Position numbers and translations under genes: made by a program. DNA of 64,000 nt, taken from assembly GCF_015645465.1 (NCBI RefSeq), contig NZ_JADOEL010000021.1, forward strand, positions 1-64,000, given 5' to 3'. Every line of letters starts with the position of its first letter. Position 1 is the first letter of the stretch. This document shows positions 62,527 to 64,000 of this stretch, in pieces. This DNA is from Herminiimonas contaminans. Lineage in GTDB: Bacteria > Pseudomonadota > Gammaproteobacteria > Burkholderiales > Burkholderiaceae_D. The notes below the pieces were generated by a model. That model saw only the letters and a program-made list of their open reading frames with translations, was not told where the DNA came from and did not search any database.

Positions 62527-62958
62527 ATGGCGAGACTAGATATCGCTGAAGTCGTCGAACAAGCCGGCGTACCCGCATCCACGCTGCGCTACTACGAAGA
62601 AAAAGGCTTAATCAAATCTATAGGCAGAAGCGGATTGCGCCGCGTATTTGATGCTACGGTATTGGAACGCCTGGCGCTAATCGCATTAGGACGTGCGGCT
62701 GGTTTTACGCTGGATGAAATTGCTGCGATGTTCGAAAGCAACGGCAAGGTGAACATCGATAGAAAAATGCTGGTCAGCAAGGCCAATGAACTAGACCTGA
62801 CTATCCGCAAACTATCTGCGATGCGTGACGGCTTACGCCATGCTGCCAAGTGCGGAGCACCCAGTCATCTGGAATGCCCGACTTTTAGAAAAATTCTGCG
62901 GGCGACGACATCCGGCCTGATCAGCACTAAAGCGCCGGCCCGGGTTCACAAAAAATAG
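62527..62958 (+). CDS. MerR-family transcriptional regulator
   Basis: This 143-residue protein has the winged HTH (LDIAEVVEQAGVPASTLRYYEEKGLI) followed by a coiled-coil dimer helix. A short Cys pair, KCGAPSHLECPTF, is near the end and may bind a metal or sense redox state. The ATG at 62527 has GAGGT six bases upstream; ten more codons upstream are open but overlap the operator. Confidence 0.85.
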   Translation: MARLDIAEVVEQAGVPASTLRYYEEKGLIKSIGRSGLRRVFDATVLERLALIALGRAAGFTLDEIAAMFESNGKVNIDRKMLVSKANELDLTIRKLSAMRDGLRHAAKCGAPSHLECPTFRKILRATTSGLISTKAPARVHKK

Positions 62959-63070
62959 GCGCTCCGTATTACTGCATCGCAAGTTTTATATTTCTTCACG
63001 GAATATCTTATTGAACTCACAAAATATCGTAGAGTCGTACTAATTCGTCTCCCACTACTTGAGTCCTCTT

Positions 63071-64000
63071 ATGTCTCGTACAAAAAAAATAATGATGTGG
63101 AGCGCTATCAGCTTTTCCGCGCTAATACTTATCTGTGTGCTCTTCCTTTTGATGTTTGACTGGAATAGGGCGAAACCCTGGCTGAATGAAAAAGTCAGTG
63201 AAGCGACTGGTCGTCGTTTTGCCATCAACGGCGATTTAATCCTGACCTGGCAACGTGCAGAACCCGCAACTGGCACCTGGCGCGACTGGGTGCCGGCACC
63301 ACGCCTGAGTGCGCGTGACGTTACCCTCGGCAACCCGGAATGGGCCAAAGCTGATAGCAATATGGCGGAGATAGGCCACATTACTTTCTCTGTAAATCCA
63401 TTGCCGCTATTAAACAAAACCATCGTCATTCCATCGCTGCAACTCGATGATCCCAACGTCGCACTACAACGCGTCGACAAAGATAAAAACAACTGGACCT
63501 TTAAACAAAGCGAACCTTCGGCCTGGACGCTGGATCTGCAACGACTGTATTTCTATCGTGGTGAAATTACTCTGAAAGATGAGGTGGAACATATCGATGC
63601 AAAGGCAAACATCGATACGCTCGAACCAACAGCTGTTAATGATTTTGTGATGGGCTGGAAAATTTCCGGTACTTACAACGGTGCGCGCATCACTGGCGAT
63701 GGTAAAGCCGGCGCCTTGCTGGCACTGAAAAATGTGGATAAGCCTTTTCCACTGGAAGCAAAACTGAACGTCGGCAAAACCGTGATACGCGTCAACGGTA
63801 CGATCACCAAGCCGCAAGAACTCGCAGCTATTGATATGCGTTTGTATCTGGCAGGCGCTAGCATGGCCGATCTATATCCGCTGACAGGTATCACCTTGCC
63901 GAAGACACCTGAGTTTTCAACCGAAGGACATTTGATAGGCGTAACCGATAAACGCGGCGGTAAATGGACCTATGAAAAATTCAAAGGCAAGGTTGGTGAT
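63071..64000 (+). CDS. AsmA-family protein (N-terminal part, runs off the window)
   Basis: The frame is open from ATG 63071 to the right edge (310 codons). It starts with a membrane helix (MMWSAISFSALILICVLFLLMF), then VSEATGRRFAINGDLILTW and VTLGNPEWA, the conserved opening of AsmA-type inner-membrane proteins. These have a large periplasmic beta-rich domain and are thought to move lipids to the outer membrane. The C-terminal part lies outside. Confidence 0.85.
   Translation, partial: MSRTKKIMMWSAISFSALILICVLFLLMFDWNRAKPWLNEKVSEATGRRFAINGDLILTWQRAEPATGTWRDWVPAPRLSARDVTLGNPEWAKADSNMAEIGHITFSVNPLPLLNKTIVIPSLQLDDPNVALQRVDKDKNNWTFKQSEPSAWTLDLQRLYFYRGEITLKDEVEHIDAKANIDTLEPTAVNDFVMGWKISGTYNGARITGDGKAGALLALKNVDKPFPLEAKLNVGKTVIRVNGTITKPQELAAIDMRLYLAGASMADLYPLTGITLPKTPEFSTEGHLIGVTDKRGGKWTYEKFKGKVGD

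Overview
The window looks like the replication-origin end of a beta-proteobacterial chromosome, most probably Oxalobacteraceae (Herminiimonas or Janthinobacterium-like). This is inferred from the gyrB-dnaN-dnaA / rpmH-rnpA-yidD-yidC-mnmE arrangement, a monomeric isocitrate dehydrogenase, a soluble fdsGBACD formate dehydrogenase and mid-50s G+C. No species assignment can be proved from the sequence alone.

Layout. (1) 1-2.1 kb: the tail of an IS3-type transposase, then an AT-rich SMC/RecF-like ATPase gene that has lost its 5' end at the IS junction. (2) 2.1-12.1 kb: origin cluster. gyrB, dnaN and dnaA run leftward; rpmH, rnpA, yidD, yidC and mnmE run rightward. DnaA boxes lie on both sides of dnaA. 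(3) 12.2-28.4 kb: housekeeping and unknown genes: icd, lpxO, a small zinc-ribbon protein, a DUF4153 membrane protein, a single-domain asparaginase, a soluble Cache-Cache-CheW protein, a 2-hydroxyacid dehydrogenase, PAP2, tesB, a flavin monooxygenase and a lipoprotein. (4) 28.4-58.4 kb: an accessory block built around formate and molybdate/tungstate. It starts with a two-component system and an oxalate/formate-type MFS carrier with its 44-residue partner, which has a sigma-54 promoter and paired upstream sites. Next come two TonB-dependent receptor clusters: receptor + binding protein + di-heme oxidoreductase + small protein, and receptor + orphan ModA-like protein facing a ModE-type regulator. 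A metal-independent NAD formate dehydrogenase, modE-modABC, and the Mo/W-dependent fdsGBACD operon with its regulator and an orphan tungstate-binding protein follow. (5) 58.4-64 kb: small proteins, LysR, a glutamine amidotransferase, a methyltransferase/MerR pair and the start of an AsmA-family gene cut by the window edge.

How the parts may work together. The carrier brings in or exchanges formate/oxalate. Two unrelated formate dehydrogenases oxidise formate: one needs no metal, the other needs Mo or W. Three regulators share a ModE-type DNA-binding domain but carry different sensor parts. A 23-bp element, 22/23 identical between the mod operon and one receptor cluster and 18/23 in the other, ties both outer-membrane receptors to the molybdate regulon. 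The most interesting hypothesis is therefore TonB-dependent outer-membrane uptake of molybdate/tungstate (or a carrier of it), feeding periplasmic binding proteins that lack their own permeases. The linked receptor/binding-protein/di-heme-oxidoreductase operon has no assigned function.
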